Positions 50,548 to 63,381 of a DNA stretch of 64,000 nt are shown here, piece after piece. The stretch comes from Noviherbaspirillum humi. Its GTDB lineage: Bacteria > Pseudomonadota > Gammaproteobacteria > Burkholderiales > Burkholderiaceae_D. The first letter of the stretch is position 1. The number at the start of each line of letters is the position of its first letter. The stretch lies in the NCBI RefSeq assembly GCF_900188095.1, contig NZ_FZOT01000010.1, positions 1 to 64,000 of the forward strand, given 5' to 3'. A program made the translations under genes and the position numbers. The notes under the pieces were generated by a model, which was given only the letters and a program-made list of their open reading frames with translations, made no database searches and was not told where the DNA came from.

Positions 50548-53500
50548 TCACGTCGCTTCGGCGGCACGGGCGAGCTGCCTTTCCGACGCGCTGCGCCGGC
50601 GCAGGCGGTCCAGCACCAGGTAGACGGCCGGCGTGGTCAGCAGCGTCAGCAGCTGGCTGGCGATCAGGCCGCCGATGATGGCGATGCCGAGCGGCTGGCG
50701 CAGCTCGGCGCCTTCGCCGAAGCCGATCGCCAGCGGCAGCGCGCCGAGCGCGGCGGCGAGCGTGGTCATCAGGATGGGCCGGAAGCGCAGCAGGCAGGCT
50801 TCGCGCACCGCCTGCTCCGGCGTCAGCCCGCGCGAGCGTTCGGCATCGAGGGCGAAATCGATGATCAGGATGGCGTTCTTCTTGACGATGCCGAGCAGCA
50901 GGAAAACCCCAATCAGGGCGATGATGGAAAAATCCATGTTGAACAGCAGCAGCGCCAGCACCGCGCCGACGCCGGCCGAAGGCAGGGTGGACAGCACCGT
51001 CACCGGATGCACCAGGCTCTCATACAGCACGCCGAGCAGGATGTAGATCACCACCAGCGCCGCCACGATCAGCAGCGACTGCTGACGCTGCGATTCCTGC
51101 GCGCTGCGGGCGGCGCCCTCGAAGCTGCCGCGCACGCTGTTGGGCATGCCGATGTCAGCCTCCGCCTGCTTCACCGCCGCCACGCCGTCCGCCAGTTTGC
51201 TGCCCTCGGCCAGGTCGAAGGAAATGGTGGTGGCCAGCTCCGCATCGTCGTGGCTGACCGAACTCGGCGCGGAGGTTTCCTCGAAGCGGACGAAGGCCGA
51301 CAGCGGCACCATGGTGGTCGGCGTCGTGCTCAGCGCCTGGCCGCTGGCCTGGTCGCGCAGCGAGGGATTGACCACGCTGCTGGCCGCGCTGGCGGTGGTG
51401 CCGGAAGCGGCGGACGAACCCGGCGCGGCCGATGTGGCGGCCGTCGCCGAAGCGGTGGAAGCGGTCGCGGCCGATGCCGTCGCGGTGCCGGACGCCGTTC
51501 CGGCCGCCGCCACCGCCGCGCTGGCATTGCCGGCGGCGACCGGCGCCACGCCGCGCGCCGGCACGTAGATGTCGTTCAGCGCCTGCGGGCTGGTGGCGTA
51601 GCGCGGCGCCACTTCCATGATCACCCGGTACTGGTTCAGTTCGGAGTAGATGGTGGCCACCTGCCGCTGGCCGAAGGCATTGTAGAGCGCGTTGTCGATG
51701 TCGCGGTTGGAGATGCCGAGGCGGGAGGCGGTGTCGCGGTCGATGGTGAGGAAAGTCTGCACGCCGCTTTCCTCGAGGTCGGTATCGACATCGATGAGCG
51801 CCGGCTGCGCCTTCATCGCATTCGCCAGCCGGGCAGACCAGCGCTTCAGGTCGGTGCTGTTGTCGCTCTTCAGGGTGTATTGGTAGGTGGAGTTGCTTTG
51901 CCGTCCGCCGATGCGCAAGTCCTGCACCGGATTCAGGAACAGGCTGACGCCGCTGATCTGCGCCAGCTGCGGCCGCAGCCGGGCGATCACCGCCTGCCCG
52001 CTCTCGGCGCGCTGGTCGCGCGGCTTCAGGCTGATGAACATGAAGCCGCCGCCGGCGCGGCTGCCGCCGGTGAAGCCGACCACGGTGTCCACCGCCGGGT
52101 CGCGCCGGATGATCTCCACCAGCTGGCGCATCTTGCCCTGCATGGCCTGGAAGGAAATGCTGCGGTCGGCGCGCACGCCGGCATTGATCTGGCCGCTGTC
52201 CTGGCGCGGGAAAAATCCCTTGGGCGCGGCGATGAAGAGGTAGACGTTGAGGCCGATGACGAAGAACATCACCAGCATCATCAGCCAGCGATGGGCGATG
52301 GCCCAGTCCAGGCTGTGGCCGTAGGCGCGCAGCACGCCGCCGAAGAGCCGCTCCGACCAGCGGCCGATGCGTCCCGGCGGCCGGTGCGCGGCTTCGGGCT
52401 TGAGCAGCCAGGCGCACATCATCGGCGTGGTCGTGAGCGAAATCACCATCGAGATCAGCACCGCCACCGACAGCGTGATGGCGAACTCGCGGAACAGCCG
52501 GCCCACCTGCCCGCCCATGAACAGCAGCGGAATGAACACCGCCACCAGCGACAGGCTGATCGACAGCACGGTGAAGCCGACTTCGCGCGCGCCCTGCAGC
52601 GCCGCCTCGAAGCGGCTCATGCCCGCTTCGAGATGGCGGCTGGTGTTTTCCAGCACCACGATGGCGTCGTCCACCACGAAGCCGGTGGCCACCGTCAGCG
52701 CCATCAGGCTGATGTTGTTCAGCGAAAAGCCGAGCAAGTACATCACGCCGAAGGTGGCGAGCAGCGACACGCCGGTCGCCACCGCCGGGATGATGGTGGC
52801 GCGCAGGCTGCGCAGGAAGGCACTGACCACGACGACCACCAGGATGATGGCGATGATCAGGGTCAGCTCGATTTCCTTGAGGGAGGCGCGGATCGACAGG
52901 GTGCGGTCGGACGCCACCTGCAGCCGCACATCCGGCGGCAGCTGCGCCTGCAGTTCCGGCAGCAGATTGCGTACGCCTTCCACCGTCTTGATCACGTTGG
53001 CGCCCGGTTCGCGCCGGATCAGCACGATGATCGCCGGCTCGCCGTTGAACAGGCCGAGGGTATAGCTGTTCTCCACGCCGTCGCTGACCTCGGCCACGTC
53101 GCGCAGGCGCACCGGGGCGTTGTTGCGCCAGGCGATCACCAGGTCGCGGTAGTCGGCGGCGCTGCGCCCGCCGCCGGTGACGGTGGTGCCGGCGCCGCTG
53201 GCGCCGGTGTAAATCTGCAGCCGCCGGCCTTGGCTCTCGAGCGCGCCCTTGGGGCGGTTGGCGGTGGTGGCCTGGATCGCGGCGCGCACGTCCTCCATGC
53301 TGATGCCGAAGCGGTTCAGCGAAAACGGCGCGAGTTCGACCCGCACCGCCGGCAGCGAGCCGCCGCCCAGCTCCACGTCGCCGACGCCGTTGACCTGAGC
53401 CAGCTTCTGCTGCACCACGTTCGACACCTCGTCGTAGATCTGGCCCGGCGAGCGCGTGGGGGAGGTGAGCGCCAGGATGATGATCGGCGCGTCGGACGGA

Positions 53501-53898
53501 TTGGCCTTGCGGTAGGTCGGATTGCTGCGCAGCGTCGCCGGCAGGTCGGCGCGCGAGGCATTGATCGCCGCCTGCACTTCGCGCGCGGCGGCGTCGATGT
53601 TGCGGTCGAAGTCGAACTGCAGGCTGATGCTGGTGGCGCCGAGGCGACTCGAGGACGTCAGTTCATTGACGCCCGGGATGACGCCGAGCCGCCGCTCCAG
53701 CGGCGTGGCGACGCTGGTGGCCATGGTGTCCGGGCTGGCGCCGGGCAGGCTGGCGCTGACGGTGATCACCGGCAAATCCATCTGCGGCAGCGGCGATACC
53801 GGCAGCAGGAAGAAGGCGGCGATGCCGGCCAGCGCCAGGCCGATGGTCAGCAGCACCGTCGCCACCGGCCGCCTGATGAAGGGTGATGACAGGTTCAC
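50548..53898 (-). CDS. RND efflux permease (MdtC-like), with low-complexity insertion
   Basis: A 1116-residue inner-membrane proton-driven multidrug pump of the HAE1/MdtC type with twelve membrane helices. Typical parts are [20 protein letters not shown] at the start, [15 protein letters not shown] in helix 4 with its proton-relay Asp pair, and [14 protein letters not shown] near the end. It is longer than the usual 1020-1050 residues because of an Ala/Ser/Thr-rich stretch at residues about 780-846 within the second periplasmic part. It overlaps the end of the first RND gene by four bases. It likely forms a heteromeric pump with it. Confidence 0.94.
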   Translation of the reverse strand: MNLSSPFIRRPVATVLLTIGLALAGIAAFFLLPVSPLPQMDLPVITVSASLPGASPDTMATSVATPLERRLGVIPGVNELTSSSRLGATSISLQFDFDRNIDAAAREVQAAINASRADLPATLRSNPTYRKANPSDAPIIILALTSPTRSPGQIYDEVSNVVQQKLAQVNGVGDVELGGGSLPAVRVELAPFSLNRFGISMEDVRAAIQATTANRPKGALESQGRRLQIYTGASGAGTTVTGGGRSAADYRDLVIAWRNNAPVRLRDVAEVSDGVENSYTLGLFNGEPAIIVLIRREPGANVIKTVEGVRNLLPELQAQLPPDVRLQVASDRTLSIRASLKEIELTLIIAIILVVVVVSAFLRSLRATIIPAVATGVSLLATFGVMYLLGFSLNNISLMALTVATGFVVDDAIVVLENTSRHLEAGMSRFEAALQGAREVGFTVLSISLSLVAVFIPLLFMGGQVGRLFREFAITLSVAVLISMVISLTTTPMMCAWLLKPEAAHRPPGRIGRWSERLFGGVLRAYGHSLDWAIAHRWLMMLVMFFVIGLNVYLFIAAPKGFFPRQDSGQINAGVRADRSISFQAMQGKMRQLVEIIRRDPAVDTVVGFTGGSRAGGGFMFISLKPRDQRAESGQAVIARLRPQLAQISGVSLFLNPVQDLRIGGRQSNSTYQYTLKSDNSTDLKRWSARLANAMKAQPALIDVDTDLEESGVQTFLTIDRDTASRLGISNRDIDNALYNAFGQRQVATIYSELNQYRVIMEVAPRYATSPQALNDIYVPARGVAPVAAGNASAAVAAAGTASGTATASAATASTASATAATSAAPGSSAASGTTASAASSVVNPSLRDQASGQALSTTPTTMVPLSAFVRFEETSAPSSVSHDDAELATTISFDLAEGSKLADGVAAVKQAEADIGMPNSVRGSFEGAARSAQESQRQQSLLIVAALVVIYILLGVLYESLVHPVTVLSTLPSAGVGAVLALLLFNMDFSIIALIGVFLLLGIVKKNAILIIDFALDAERSRGLTPEQAVREACLLRFRPILMTTLAAALGALPLAIGFGEGAELRQPLGIAIIGGLIASQLLTLLTTPAVYLVLDRLRRRSASERQLARAAEAT
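51360..51560. repeat. low-complexity Ala/Ser/Thr-coding tract within the RND gene
   Basis: About 65 codons of nearly only Ala, Ser, Thr, Gly and Val codons encode the extra segment at residues 780-846 of the RND pump. It is flanked by normal RND sequence ([15 protein letters not shown] before, [19 protein letters not shown] after). Confidence 0.8.
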
Positions 53899-56800
53899 GG
53901 CGCGGCTTCCTCCGCGGCGCCGGCCGCGCGCGGCCGCAGGCGCTGGCCGAGGCGGTCGAAGGCGAGGTAGATCACCGGCGTGGTGAACAGCGTCAGCAGC
54001 TGGCTCAGCACCAGGCCGCCGAAGATCGCCAGGCCGAGCGGGCGGCGCAGCTCGGCGCCTTCGCCCCAGCCGAACATCAGCGGCAGGGCGGCGAACAGCG
54101 CGGCCAGGGTGGTCATCAGAATGGGCCGGAAGCGCAGCAGCGCCGCCTGGTGGATGGCGTCGCGCGGCGAGCGCCCCTCGCTGCGCTCGGCATCGATGGC
54201 GAAGTCGATCATCATGATGGCGTTCTTCTTGACGATGCCGATCAGCAGGATGATGCCGATGATGCCGATCACCCCGAGGTCATGGCCGGCGACCACCAGC
54301 GCCAGCAGCGCGCCGACGCCGGCGGAGGGCAGGGTGGAGAGGATGGTGAGCGGGTGCACGTAGCTTTCGTACAGCACGCCGAGCACGATGTAGACGCAGA
54401 CGATGGCGGCCAGGATCAGCCACAGCTGGTTGCTGAGCGAGGCTTCGTAGGCGCCGGCGGCGCCGAGGAAGTGCAGCGTCACCGACGGCGGCAGGCCGAC
54501 GGCCTGCGCCGCTTCGCGCACCGCTTCCACGCCCTGGCCGAGCGCGGTGCCCGGCGCCAGGTCGAAGCCGAGGGTGGCGGCCGGATACTGGGACACATGG
54601 GTGATCTGCAGCGGCGCCGGACGCTCGGTGATGGTGGCGATGGCCGACAGCGGGGTCGGCTTGCCGGAGCCGGTGCGCACCGGCAGCTGGCCGAGCGACT
54701 CCGGCGTGCTCAGCAGGCCGGGCGCCGCTTCCAGGATCACCCGGTACTGGTTGGTCTCGGTGAAGATGGTGGAGACGATGCGCTGGCCGAAGGCATTGTA
54801 GAGCGCGTCGTCGACCGAGGCGGCGGTGACCGACAGGCGGGATGCGGTATCGCGGTCGATGTCGACATAGGCGGCCACGCCGGTGGCGCCCGCGTCCGAG
54901 GTGACGTTGCGCAGCGCCGATGAGGAGCGCATGCGCTGCGCCAGCTTCTGCGCCCACTCGTTCACCACGCCGGCATTGGCGCCTTCCAGCGACACCCGGA
55001 ACTGGGTGGCGCCGGTCTCGGCGTCGATGGTCAGGTCCTGCGTCGGCTGCAGGTAGAGCGCGACGCCAGCGATGCGGCCGGCGCGCTGGCGCAGCCGGTC
55101 CATGATGGTTTCGAGGTCGTCGCGGTCGCGCTTCAGGTTGATCTGCAGGGTGCCGGCATTGAGCATGGTGTTGTTCGCCGCATCCACGCCGACCAGTGAG
55201 CCGACGGTCTCCACCGCCGGATCTTCCAGCACCGCCTTCACCACCGACTGCTGCAGCTCGGCCATGCGTTCGAAGGAAATCGACCGGGCCGCCTCCACCC
55301 GCGCCATCAGCTGGCCGGTGTCCTGACGCGGGAACAGGCCCTTCGGGATCAGCACGTACATCACCACCGTCAGCACCAGGGTCAGCAGCGCCACGGCCAA
55401 TGTCAGGCCCTGGCGCGCCAGCACCCATTGCAGCGCGCCGTCATAGCGGCGGATGATGCGGTCGAAGGCGCCGTGCAGGCGGCCGGCGAGGCCGGCATGC
55501 TGGCTCGACGCGTTCAGCATCCGGCCCGACATCATCGGCACCAGCGTCAGCGACACCACGGCGGAGATGAGGATGGTGATGGCCAGCGTCACCGCGAATT
55601 CGCGGAACAGGCGGCCGACCACGTCGCCCATGAACAGCAGCGGGATCAGCACCGCGATCAGCGAGATGGTGAGCGAAATGATGGTGAAGCCGATCTGGGT
55701 CGCGCCCTTGAGGGCGGCCGCCATCGGCGTTTCGCCTTCCTCGATGTAGCGGGCGATGTTTTCGATCATCACGATGGCATCGTCGACGACGAAGCCGGTG
55801 GCGATGGTCAGCGCCATCAGGCTGAGGTTGTTCAGGCTGTAGCCGAGCAGGTACATCAGGCCGCATGCGCCGATGAGCGAGATCGGCACCGCCAGGCTGG
55901 CGATCAGGGTGGCGCGCAGGTCGCCGAGGAAGGCGAAGATCACCAGCACCACCAGCACCACCGCCAGCACCAGCTCCAGTTCCACATGCTCCACCGAGGC
56001 GCGGATGCCGCTGGTGCGGTCGCTCAGCACGTCCACCTTCAGCGAGGTGGGCAGGCCGGCCTGCAGTTCCGGCAGGCGCTGCTTGATGGCGTCGACGGTG
56101 TTGATGACGTTGGCGCCGGGCTGGCGCTGCACGTTCAGGATGATGGCCGGCTTCAGGCCGGACCAGGCCGCCAGCTTGACGTTCTCGGCGCTGTCGACCA
56201 CCTGGGCCACGTTGGACAGGCGCACCGGCGCGCCATTGCGCCATGCCACGATCAGGTTGCGGTAGTCGTTCGCGGTGAGCAGCTGGTCGTTGGCATTGAT
56301 CGCGTATTGCCGCGCCGGGCCGTCGAAGCTGCCCTTGGCGCTGTTGGCGTTGGCGGCGGAAATCGCGTTGCGCACCGTGTCGAGGCCGAGGCCGTAGGAA
56401 GCCAGCGCCTGGGTGTCGGCCTGGATGCGCACCGCCGGACGCTGGCCGCCGCTGAGCGTGACCAGGCCGACGCCGTTCACCTGGCTGATCTTCAGCGCCA
56501 GGCGGGTATTGACGAGGTTCTGCACCTCGGTCAGCGGCAGGGTGTCGGAGGTGATGGCCAGCGTCAGCACCGGCGCATCGGCCGGATTGACCTTGGCATA
56601 CACCGGCGGCGCCGGCAGGTCGGCCGGCAGCAGCGAGCCGCCGGCGTTGATCGCCGCCTGCACCTGCTGCTCGGCGACGTCGAGCGCCAGGCCGAGATCG
56701 AACTGCAGCGTGACGATGGACACGCCGGCGGCGCTGGTGGAACTCATGCGCTGCAGGCCGGCCATCTGGCCGAACTGGCGCTCCAGCGGCGCGGTGACGG

Positions 56801-56984
56801 TCTGCGCCATCACCTCCGGCGAGGCGCCGGGATACAAGGTCTGCACCTGGATGGTGGGGAAGTCGACCTGCGGCAGCGCCGACAGCGGCAGCAGGCGGAA
56901 GCCGATCAGGCCGGCGAGGACGATCGCCAGCATCAGCAGCGACGTCGCCACCGGGCGCTGGATGAAGGGCCGGGAAGGGCTCAT
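53895..56984 (-). CDS. RND efflux permease (MdtB-like)
   Basis: A 1029-residue RND permease of normal length. It begins [20 protein letters not shown], carries [18 protein letters not shown] in helix 4 and [20 protein letters not shown] near the C terminus. Sequence similarity to the next gene is evident throughout, as for the MdtB/MdtC pair. With the adaptor encoded 21 bases upstream and the NodT factor it makes an MdtABC-TolC-like complex for drugs or amphiphiles. Its last four bases overlap the second RND gene. Confidence 0.94.
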   Translation of the reverse strand: MSPSRPFIQRPVATSLLMLAIVLAGLIGFRLLPLSALPQVDFPTIQVQTLYPGASPEVMAQTVTAPLERQFGQMAGLQRMSSTSAAGVSIVTLQFDLGLALDVAEQQVQAAINAGGSLLPADLPAPPVYAKVNPADAPVLTLAITSDTLPLTEVQNLVNTRLALKISQVNGVGLVTLSGGQRPAVRIQADTQALASYGLGLDTVRNAISAANANSAKGSFDGPARQYAINANDQLLTANDYRNLIVAWRNGAPVRLSNVAQVVDSAENVKLAAWSGLKPAIILNVQRQPGANVINTVDAIKQRLPELQAGLPTSLKVDVLSDRTSGIRASVEHVELELVLAVVLVVLVIFAFLGDLRATLIASLAVPISLIGACGLMYLLGYSLNNLSLMALTIATGFVVDDAIVMIENIARYIEEGETPMAAALKGATQIGFTIISLTISLIAVLIPLLFMGDVVGRLFREFAVTLAITILISAVVSLTLVPMMSGRMLNASSQHAGLAGRLHGAFDRIIRRYDGALQWVLARQGLTLAVALLTLVLTVVMYVLIPKGLFPRQDTGQLMARVEAARSISFERMAELQQSVVKAVLEDPAVETVGSLVGVDAANNTMLNAGTLQINLKRDRDDLETIMDRLRQRAGRIAGVALYLQPTQDLTIDAETGATQFRVSLEGANAGVVNEWAQKLAQRMRSSSALRNVTSDAGATGVAAYVDIDRDTASRLSVTAASVDDALYNAFGQRIVSTIFTETNQYRVILEAAPGLLSTPESLGQLPVRTGSGKPTPLSAIATITERPAPLQITHVSQYPAATLGFDLAPGTALGQGVEAVREAAQAVGLPPSVTLHFLGAAGAYEASLSNQLWLILAAIVCVYIVLGVLYESYVHPLTILSTLPSAGVGALLALVVAGHDLGVIGIIGIILLIGIVKKNAIMMIDFAIDAERSEGRSPRDAIHQAALLRFRPILMTTLAALFAALPLMFGWGEGAELRRPLGLAIFGGLVLSQLLTLFTTPVIYLAFDRLGQRLRPRAAGAAEEAAP

Positions 56985-57005
56985 GCGGGACTCCTCGGCT
57001 GGCGC

Positions 57006-58346
57006 TTATTTCGGCGCGTCGTTGGAACGGGGACGGCCCTGGCCGCTTCCCTGGGCTGGTCCCGGCGCTGCGCCGGCGGCGCCTTCGGCATTGCGGCGCC
57101 GGCCGCCCTGGCGCTGTCCGCCTTGCTGGCCGGCCTGGCCGGCGCGCTCGCCGGGGAGGTTGACGCGTGCGCCATCCTGCAGCCGGTCGGCGCCCTCGGT
57201 GACCACCTGTTCGCCGGCCTGCAGGCCGCTCGTGATCTGCAGCTTGTCCGGGGTCGCGAGGCCGCGCTTGACCGGGCGCAGGGCCACGGTGCGGGCGGCG
57301 GCGTCCACCACATAGACATAATCGCCGTTGCTGCCATGGCGCACCGCGTTCACCGGCACCACGATCGCATCCTTCAGCTGGCGCACCCGCATGCGCACGT
57401 TGACGAACTGGCTCGGGAACAGCGCCAGCGTCTCGTTCGTGAAGCGGGCCTTGGCCTTCACCGTGCCGGTCTGCACGTCGACCAGGTTGTCCAGCGCCAG
57501 GAATCGGCCGCTGGCGAGTTCGGTTTCGCGGCCGCGGTCGAAAACCGTCACCGGCAGCGCGCTACCCTCGTTCAGGCTGGCGCGCACTTCCGGCACCCGG
57601 TCCTGCGGCACGGCGAAGGTGACGTCGATCGGCGTCACCTGGGTGATGGCGACCAGGCCGTTGGCATCGTTGGTGGAGACGACGTTGCCCGGATCGACCT
57701 GGCGCAGGCCGATGCGTCCGGCGATCGGCGCCAGGACGCGGGTATAGCTCAGGTTCAGCTTGGCGTTGTTCTCGGCGGCGCGGTCGGCCATCACCGTGCC
57801 CTGCAGCTGCTTCACCAGGGCGGCCTGCGTGTCCACTTCCTGCCGGGCGATCGAATCCTGGGCCAGGAGGGTCTGGAAGCGCTGCAGCGACAGGCGCGCA
57901 TTGTCGAGCTGGGCTTCGTCGCGCTGGCGCTGGCCGGTGGTCTGCATCAGCGCGATTTCGAACGGACGCGGATCGATCACCGCCAGCAGCTGCCCCTGCT
58001 TCACCAATTGGCCCTCGGTGAAGGCCACTTCCTTCAGCACGCCGGAGACCTGAGGCCGCACCGTCACGCTGGCGGCGGCGGTGACGGTGCCGAGCGCTTC
58101 CAGCGTCACCGGCAAGTCCACCATTTCCGCCCGCGCCACGCCGACGGTGGTGGCGGGCGGGCCGCGCCGGGCGCCGCCCGGGCCGCCGGGACCGCCCGCC
58201 CCACCGCCTTCGCCGGCAGGCTGGCGATGGGTGAGGTAGTAGGCGAAACCGCCAAGGGCGGCCAGGCCGAGCAGCACCAGGATGACGGAGAGAAAGGTCT
58301 TGCGGCGTGACCGCACGGGACGGCCGGAGGGAGCTTGTTCTTGCAT
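57006..58346 (-). CDS. RND efflux periplasmic adaptor (MdtA-like)
   Basis: A 446-residue membrane fusion protein. A basic N terminus and one membrane anchor (FLSVILVLLGLAALGGFAYY) precede the lipoyl/hairpin region and beta-barrel: VTVRPQVSGVLKEVAFTEGQ and APIAGRIGLRQVDPGNVV. The C-terminal tail of about 45 residues is Gly/Gln/Arg-rich and disordered. It bridges the RND pumps and the NodT channel. The ATG at 58346 is chosen as it directly precedes the anchor; 31 further in-frame codons upstream have no support. It is the first gene of the efflux operon. Confidence 0.92.
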   Translation of the reverse strand: MQEQAPSGRPVRSRRKTFLSVILVLLGLAALGGFAYYLTHRQPAGEGGGAGGPGGPGGARRGPPATTVGVARAEMVDLPVTLEALGTVTAAASVTVRPQVSGVLKEVAFTEGQLVKQGQLLAVIDPRPFEIALMQTTGQRQRDEAQLDNARLSLQRFQTLLAQDSIARQEVDTQAALVKQLQGTVMADRAAENNAKLNLSYTRVLAPIAGRIGLRQVDPGNVVSTNDANGLVAITQVTPIDVTFAVPQDRVPEVRASLNEGSALPVTVFDRGRETELASGRFLALDNLVDVQTGTVKAKARFTNETLALFPSQFVNVRMRVRQLKDAIVVPVNAVRHGSNGDYVYVVDAAARTVALRPVKRGLATPDKLQITSGLQAGEQVVTEGADRLQDGARVNLPGERAGQAGQQGGQRQGGRRRNAEGAAGAAPGPAQGSGQGRPRSNDAPK

Positions 58347-58532
58347 GGGCGTGGACGGTTTCCTTGAGACGGCGATGGCGCCGTCCGGTTCATTTGCAAT
58401 CTTTGCCAGACCCGTACCGCCGAACCGGCAGTACGGCATTCAGATTGTAGTGTGATTGCCGGAAACCGATTGTCCGCCCGGAATGTGTCGCCGGCATGTC
58501 GCCAGGGCGCCGGCTTGTATCGGAATGTAGCG

Positions 58533-59471
58533 TCAGCAGACGGGGGTCAGCAGCCTGCCTTCGCGCAGATAGCTGCGCAGGTTGTTCAGCACCAGGTCGG
58601 ACATGGCCTGGCGCGTCTCATGGGTGCCGCTGGCGATGTGCGGCAGCAGCACCACGTTGTCGAGTTCGAACAAGGCCGGCGGCACGTGCGGCTCCTTCTC
58701 GAAGACGTCCAGCCCGGCGCCGGCGATCAAGCCGTCGCGCAGGGCCGCCACCAGCGCCGCTTCGTCAACCACCGTGCCGCGCGCGACATTGATCAGGAAG
58801 CCATCCGGGCCAAGCGCCTGCAGCACCTCGCGCGAGATCAGGTGGCGCGTGCCGGCGCCGCCGGCGGCGGTCACCACCAGGAAATCGGCCCACCGCGCCA
58901 GCTCTTCCAGCGACGCCATGTATTCGTGCGCCACGCCTTCCGCCGGTCGCCGGTTGTGATAGCGGATGTCCATCTCGAAGCCGGCGGCGCGCCGGGCGAC
59001 GGCGCGGCCGATGCGGCCGAGGCCGACGATGCCGAGACGCTTCTTCGTCACCTGGGTGGTGAGACGGAACTTGGCATTGAGCCAGTCGCCGCGGCGCACG
59101 AAGCGGTCGGCGGCGGACAGGCCGCGGGCGGCGTCGATCAGCAAGCCCATCGCCAGGTCGGCCACGCAGTCGTTGAGCACGTCGGGCGTATTGCTGACAT
59201 GGATGCCGAGCGCCCGGGCGGTATCGATATCGATGCTGTCGTAGCCGACGCCGAAGCTGCTGATCACCTTCAGCGAAGGCAGCGAGCGCATCAGCGCGCC
59301 ATCGGCCCCGACCACGGCCGACGTCACCATGCCGGTGAACTCGGCGCCATGGCGCGCCAGGAAGGCGGCGGGATCGGCTTCCTTCCACAAGGGATGGATG
59401 TCGAACTCCCGCGCCAGGGCGTCTTCGAGCGTGGGCAGCAGGCGCCCGTTCTGCAGGATGCGTTGACTCAT
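58533..59471 (-). CDS. D-2-hydroxyacid dehydrogenase (hydroxypyruvate reductase-like)
   Basis: A 312-residue NAD(P)-dependent dehydrogenase. The Rossmann motif GLGRIGRAVARR follows the KKRLGIVG strand. The catalytic Arg lies in NVARGTVVDEAAL, the Glu in FEKEPHVPPAL and the His in LLPHIASGTHET. It reduces 2-keto acids such as glyoxylate, hydroxypyruvate or a bulkier homolog. The gene stands alone between the efflux operon and a small gene on the other strand. The start follows AGGAACCTGA, weak but acceptable. Confidence 0.92.
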   Translation of the reverse strand: MSQRILQNGRLLPTLEDALAREFDIHPLWKEADPAAFLARHGAEFTGMVTSAVVGADGALMRSLPSLKVISSFGVGYDSIDIDTARALGIHVSNTPDVLNDCVADLAMGLLIDAARGLSAADRFVRRGDWLNAKFRLTTQVTKKRLGIVGLGRIGRAVARRAAGFEMDIRYHNRRPAEGVAHEYMASLEELARWADFLVVTAAGGAGTRHLISREVLQALGPDGFLINVARGTVVDEAALVAALRDGLIAGAGLDVFEKEPHVPPALFELDNVVLLPHIASGTHETRQAMSDLVLNNLRSYLREGRLLTPVC

Positions 59472-59671
59472 TCAGGTTCCTCCATGGCTGTTCTTTTGCG
59501 TTGCGATTCGGTCCATGCCGGCATCGCGCGAACCCGGATTGTAGCCCTGCGGGCGGAACGCGGTAAGGATCGACCGCGGCCGGACCTGAAACATGAGGAA
59601 ACAAATTCCCGCTTCGATGCGCGCGCCATCTCTCTATACTGAAATCTCAAGCATTGAATGAGCGGCAGACG

Positions 59672-59938
59672 ATGAGCGTTGGCAAAGTGGTATCGATGGC
59701 CGGCCGCCTCGAGCAGAGGCGACTGGAACGGCAATTGGAAAACGATGAGGCCTATGGGAAGAACGATCCGCCCGCCATGTCGGCCATGATGGGCGACGGC
59801 GTGTTCCAGCGCTCCGACTGGCAGACCGCCCGCATTTATTCGTTCGGCAAGGCATTGGCCGAATCGGGCAGCCGGCGCGACGGCGCCAGCGATGCGGAGC
59901 CGGATGGATTCGATTACGGCGGCCGCTGGCAGCCCTAA
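59672..59938 (+). CDS. small hypothetical protein, 88 residues
   Basis: I do not recognise the family. An 88-residue hydrophilic protein that begins MSVGKVVSMAGRLEQRRLER and has a short conserved-looking FQRSDWQTARIYSFGKAL segment and a Gly/Asp-rich tail (DGFDYGGRWQP). The ATG is chosen over a TTG at 59654. It converges with the mutase gene 12 bases away. Confidence 0.5.
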   Translation: MSVGKVVSMAGRLEQRRLERQLENDEAYGKNDPPAMSAMMGDGVFQRSDWQTARIYSFGKALAESGSRRDGASDAEPDGFDYGGRWQP

Positions 59939-59950
59939 TCTTGCCGGGTT

Positions 59951-61168
<1,218 letters not shown>

Positions 61169-61344
61169 TCATTTCTTGCAAGTCTAGAAGCGCACTAAAC
61201 GCACAGACTTGATCCGCGACAGGAAAGCGGGTCGCCATGCTGACCGCAGGAAATCTTTCGCGCCATAGCATCCCGTCCCTTGCCGCAGCGGAAAAAACGC
61301 GGTCTTGCTATTCTTGACCCATACGACAAGACCATGAGGAGAAC

Positions 61345-62286
61345 ATGCTCGATCCGGACGCCAAGGCGCTGCTGGACTTCATCGCCAGCAAGAACCTGCC
61401 CTCGTACCACACGCTCCCGGTTGCGGAAGCGCGCGCCTATTACCGCGACCGCCGCCAATTCAGCCAGCCCGACGCGCCCGAGGTCGGCGCGGTGGACGAT
61501 CTGCCTATCGACGGCCCCGGTGGCCGGCTGATGCTGCGCCGCTATCGTCCGCTCGGTTCGGCGCCGGATGCCGCGCTGCCGCTGCTGGTCTACTACCATG
61601 GCGGCGGGCACACCATCGGCGATCTCGAAACCCACGACACCCTTTGCCGCCAGCTGTGCAACCAGTCCGGCTGGTCGGTGCTGGCGGTGGATTACCGGCT
61701 CGGCCCGGAGCATCGCTTTCCGGCGGCGGTGGAGGACAGCTGGGCCGCGCTGCAATGGGCGCAGGCGAATGCCGCCACCCTGGGCATCGATCCAGACCGC
61801 ATCGCCGTCGGCGGCGACAGTGCCGGCGGCAACCTGGCGGCGGTCATGGCACTGATGGCGCGCGATGCCGGCGCGCCGAAGCTGGTCTTCCAGCTGCTGG
61901 TGTATCCGGCCACCGACCTGCACTACGCCACGCCCTCGCATGCGGCCAATGGGCAGGGCTATCTGCTCACGCGCGACGTCATCGATTACTTCACCCGCGC
62001 CTATGTCGGTCCGGAGGCCGACCTCGATGACTGGCGCCTGTCGCCGGCGCTGGCCAGCGATTTCCACAATCTGCCGCCGGCCCTGGTGCTCACCGCCGGC
62101 TATGACCCGCTGCATGACGAGGGACGCGACTATGCCGACAAGCTGCACACCGCCGGCAACCGGGTCGAGTACGTGGACTATCCCGGCCAGATCCACGGCT
62201 TCCTGCCGATGGGGCGGGTGATACGGCAGGCGAACGAGGCGGTGGCGGTATGCGCGCGGGCGCTGAGGGAAGCCGGCGGCGCATGA
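61345..62286 (+). CDS. alpha/beta hydrolase, hormone-sensitive lipase family
   Basis: A 313-residue esterase/lipase of the HSL family. The oxyanion motif is YYHGGGHTIGDLETHD, the nucleophile GDSAGGN, the acid YDPLHDEG and the histidine GQIHGF, so all triad residues are visible. It cleaves short-chain carboxylic esters. There is no signal peptide, so it is cytosolic. The start follows AGGAGAAC. Another alpha/beta hydrolase is encoded 125 bases downstream on the same strand. Confidence 0.93.
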   Translation: MLDPDAKALLDFIASKNLPSYHTLPVAEARAYYRDRRQFSQPDAPEVGAVDDLPIDGPGGRLMLRRYRPLGSAPDAALPLLVYYHGGGHTIGDLETHDTLCRQLCNQSGWSVLAVDYRLGPEHRFPAAVEDSWAALQWAQANAATLGIDPDRIAVGGDSAGGNLAAVMALMARDAGAPKLVFQLLVYPATDLHYATPSHAANGQGYLLTRDVIDYFTRAYVGPEADLDDWRLSPALASDFHNLPPALVLTAGYDPLHDEGRDYADKLHTAGNRVEYVDYPGQIHGFLPMGRVIRQANEAVAVCARALREAGGA

Positions 62287-62410
62287 TCCTCTCGAACGCT
62301 GGCAGCGCCATTTATCGAGCGTGGCGAGGCATCGAACGATCCCATGTTTCCGTTGTCTGATGGCATGAAGGCGCCGCTATCGTGGCGCCCTTTGTTTTTC
62401 GCCCACATCG

Positions 62411-63313
62411 ATGATTGACAAAGCCTTATCTTCCCGCCTCTTGCAAAAAGCCCGGCGCCGCGCCGGCCGCCTCCTCACCCTCTTCAGCCTCGGTTCCCTG
62501 CTCACCGCGGTCGGCTGCACCCAGCTGGCGCAGAAGGAGCGCGAACTCACCTTCCGCATCGAGCCCGGCACCGCCAGCTGGTATGCCGGCCTGCCGGAGG
62601 GCGTGGCCGAATACCGGCTGCCGGTAGCGCACAAGGACAAGACCGAGCATGTGCATGCCTGGTGGTGGCCCTCGGAGCGGCGCAATGCGCCGGCGGTGCT
62701 GTACCTGCACGGCGCGCGCTGGAACCTCACCGGCCAGCTGTTCCGCATCCAGCAACTGCATGACTTCGGCTTCTCGGTGCTGGCCATCGACTATCGCGGC
62801 TTCGGCAAGAGCGATGGCGGCCTGCCGTCGGAGCAGACGGTATACGAGGATGCGCAGGTGGCCTGGGACAAGTTCACCACCCTGGTGCCGAATGCGGACA
62901 AGCGCTTCATCTACGGCCATTCGCTCGGCGGCGCCATCGCCATCGACCTCGCCGCCCGGATCGCGAAAGGGGAAGACGAGCGCAAGGGCGGGGCGGCGGG
63001 CCTGATCGTGGAGTCCAGCTTCACTTCGCTGGCCGACATCGCGCGCTCCCTCACTTATCCCTGGCTGCCGCTGCAGCTGCTGATGTCGCAGAAATTCGCG
63101 TCGGTCGACAAGATCGCCAAGGTCAACCTGCCGGTGCTCATCGTGCACGGCACCGACGACCGCTACGTGCCCTCGCGCTTCAGCGAAGAACTGTATGCAG
63201 CGGCGCCGGACAAGAAGCGGCTGGTGCTGGTGGAGGGCGGCAGCCACAACAACAGCATGCGCCTCGGTGCGACGGCTTACCGCAAGGCGTTCAAGGAATT
63301 GTTCGGTTCCTGA
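62411..63313 (+). CDS. alpha/beta hydrolase, probable lipoprotein
   Basis: A 300-residue alpha/beta hydrolase. The N terminus has a basic region, then a hydrophobic segment ending in a possible lipobox (LLTAVGC), suggesting a lipid-anchored envelope protein. The serine elbow is YGHSLGGAIA, the acid HGTDDRYVP and the histidine GGSHNNS. The family resembles BEM46/YqkD-type hydrolases. The substrate is unknown. It lies between the HSL-family esterase and an SRPBCC gene in the same orientation. Confidence 0.88.
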   Translation: MIDKALSSRLLQKARRRAGRLLTLFSLGSLLTAVGCTQLAQKERELTFRIEPGTASWYAGLPEGVAEYRLPVAHKDKTEHVHAWWWPSERRNAPAVLYLHGARWNLTGQLFRIQQLHDFGFSVLAIDYRGFGKSDGGLPSEQTVYEDAQVAWDKFTTLVPNADKRFIYGHSLGGAIAIDLAARIAKGEDERKGGAAGLIVESSFTSLADIARSLTYPWLPLQLLMSQKFASVDKIAKVNLPVLIVHGTDDRYVPSRFSEELYAAAPDKKRLVLVEGGSHNNSMRLGATAYRKAFKELFGS

Positions 63314-63381
63314 GGCGCCGTGCAAACCGGCCGTCAATGCTGATAAGCTGGCAAGCCACATCAACCGCAGGGAGCGCAGAC

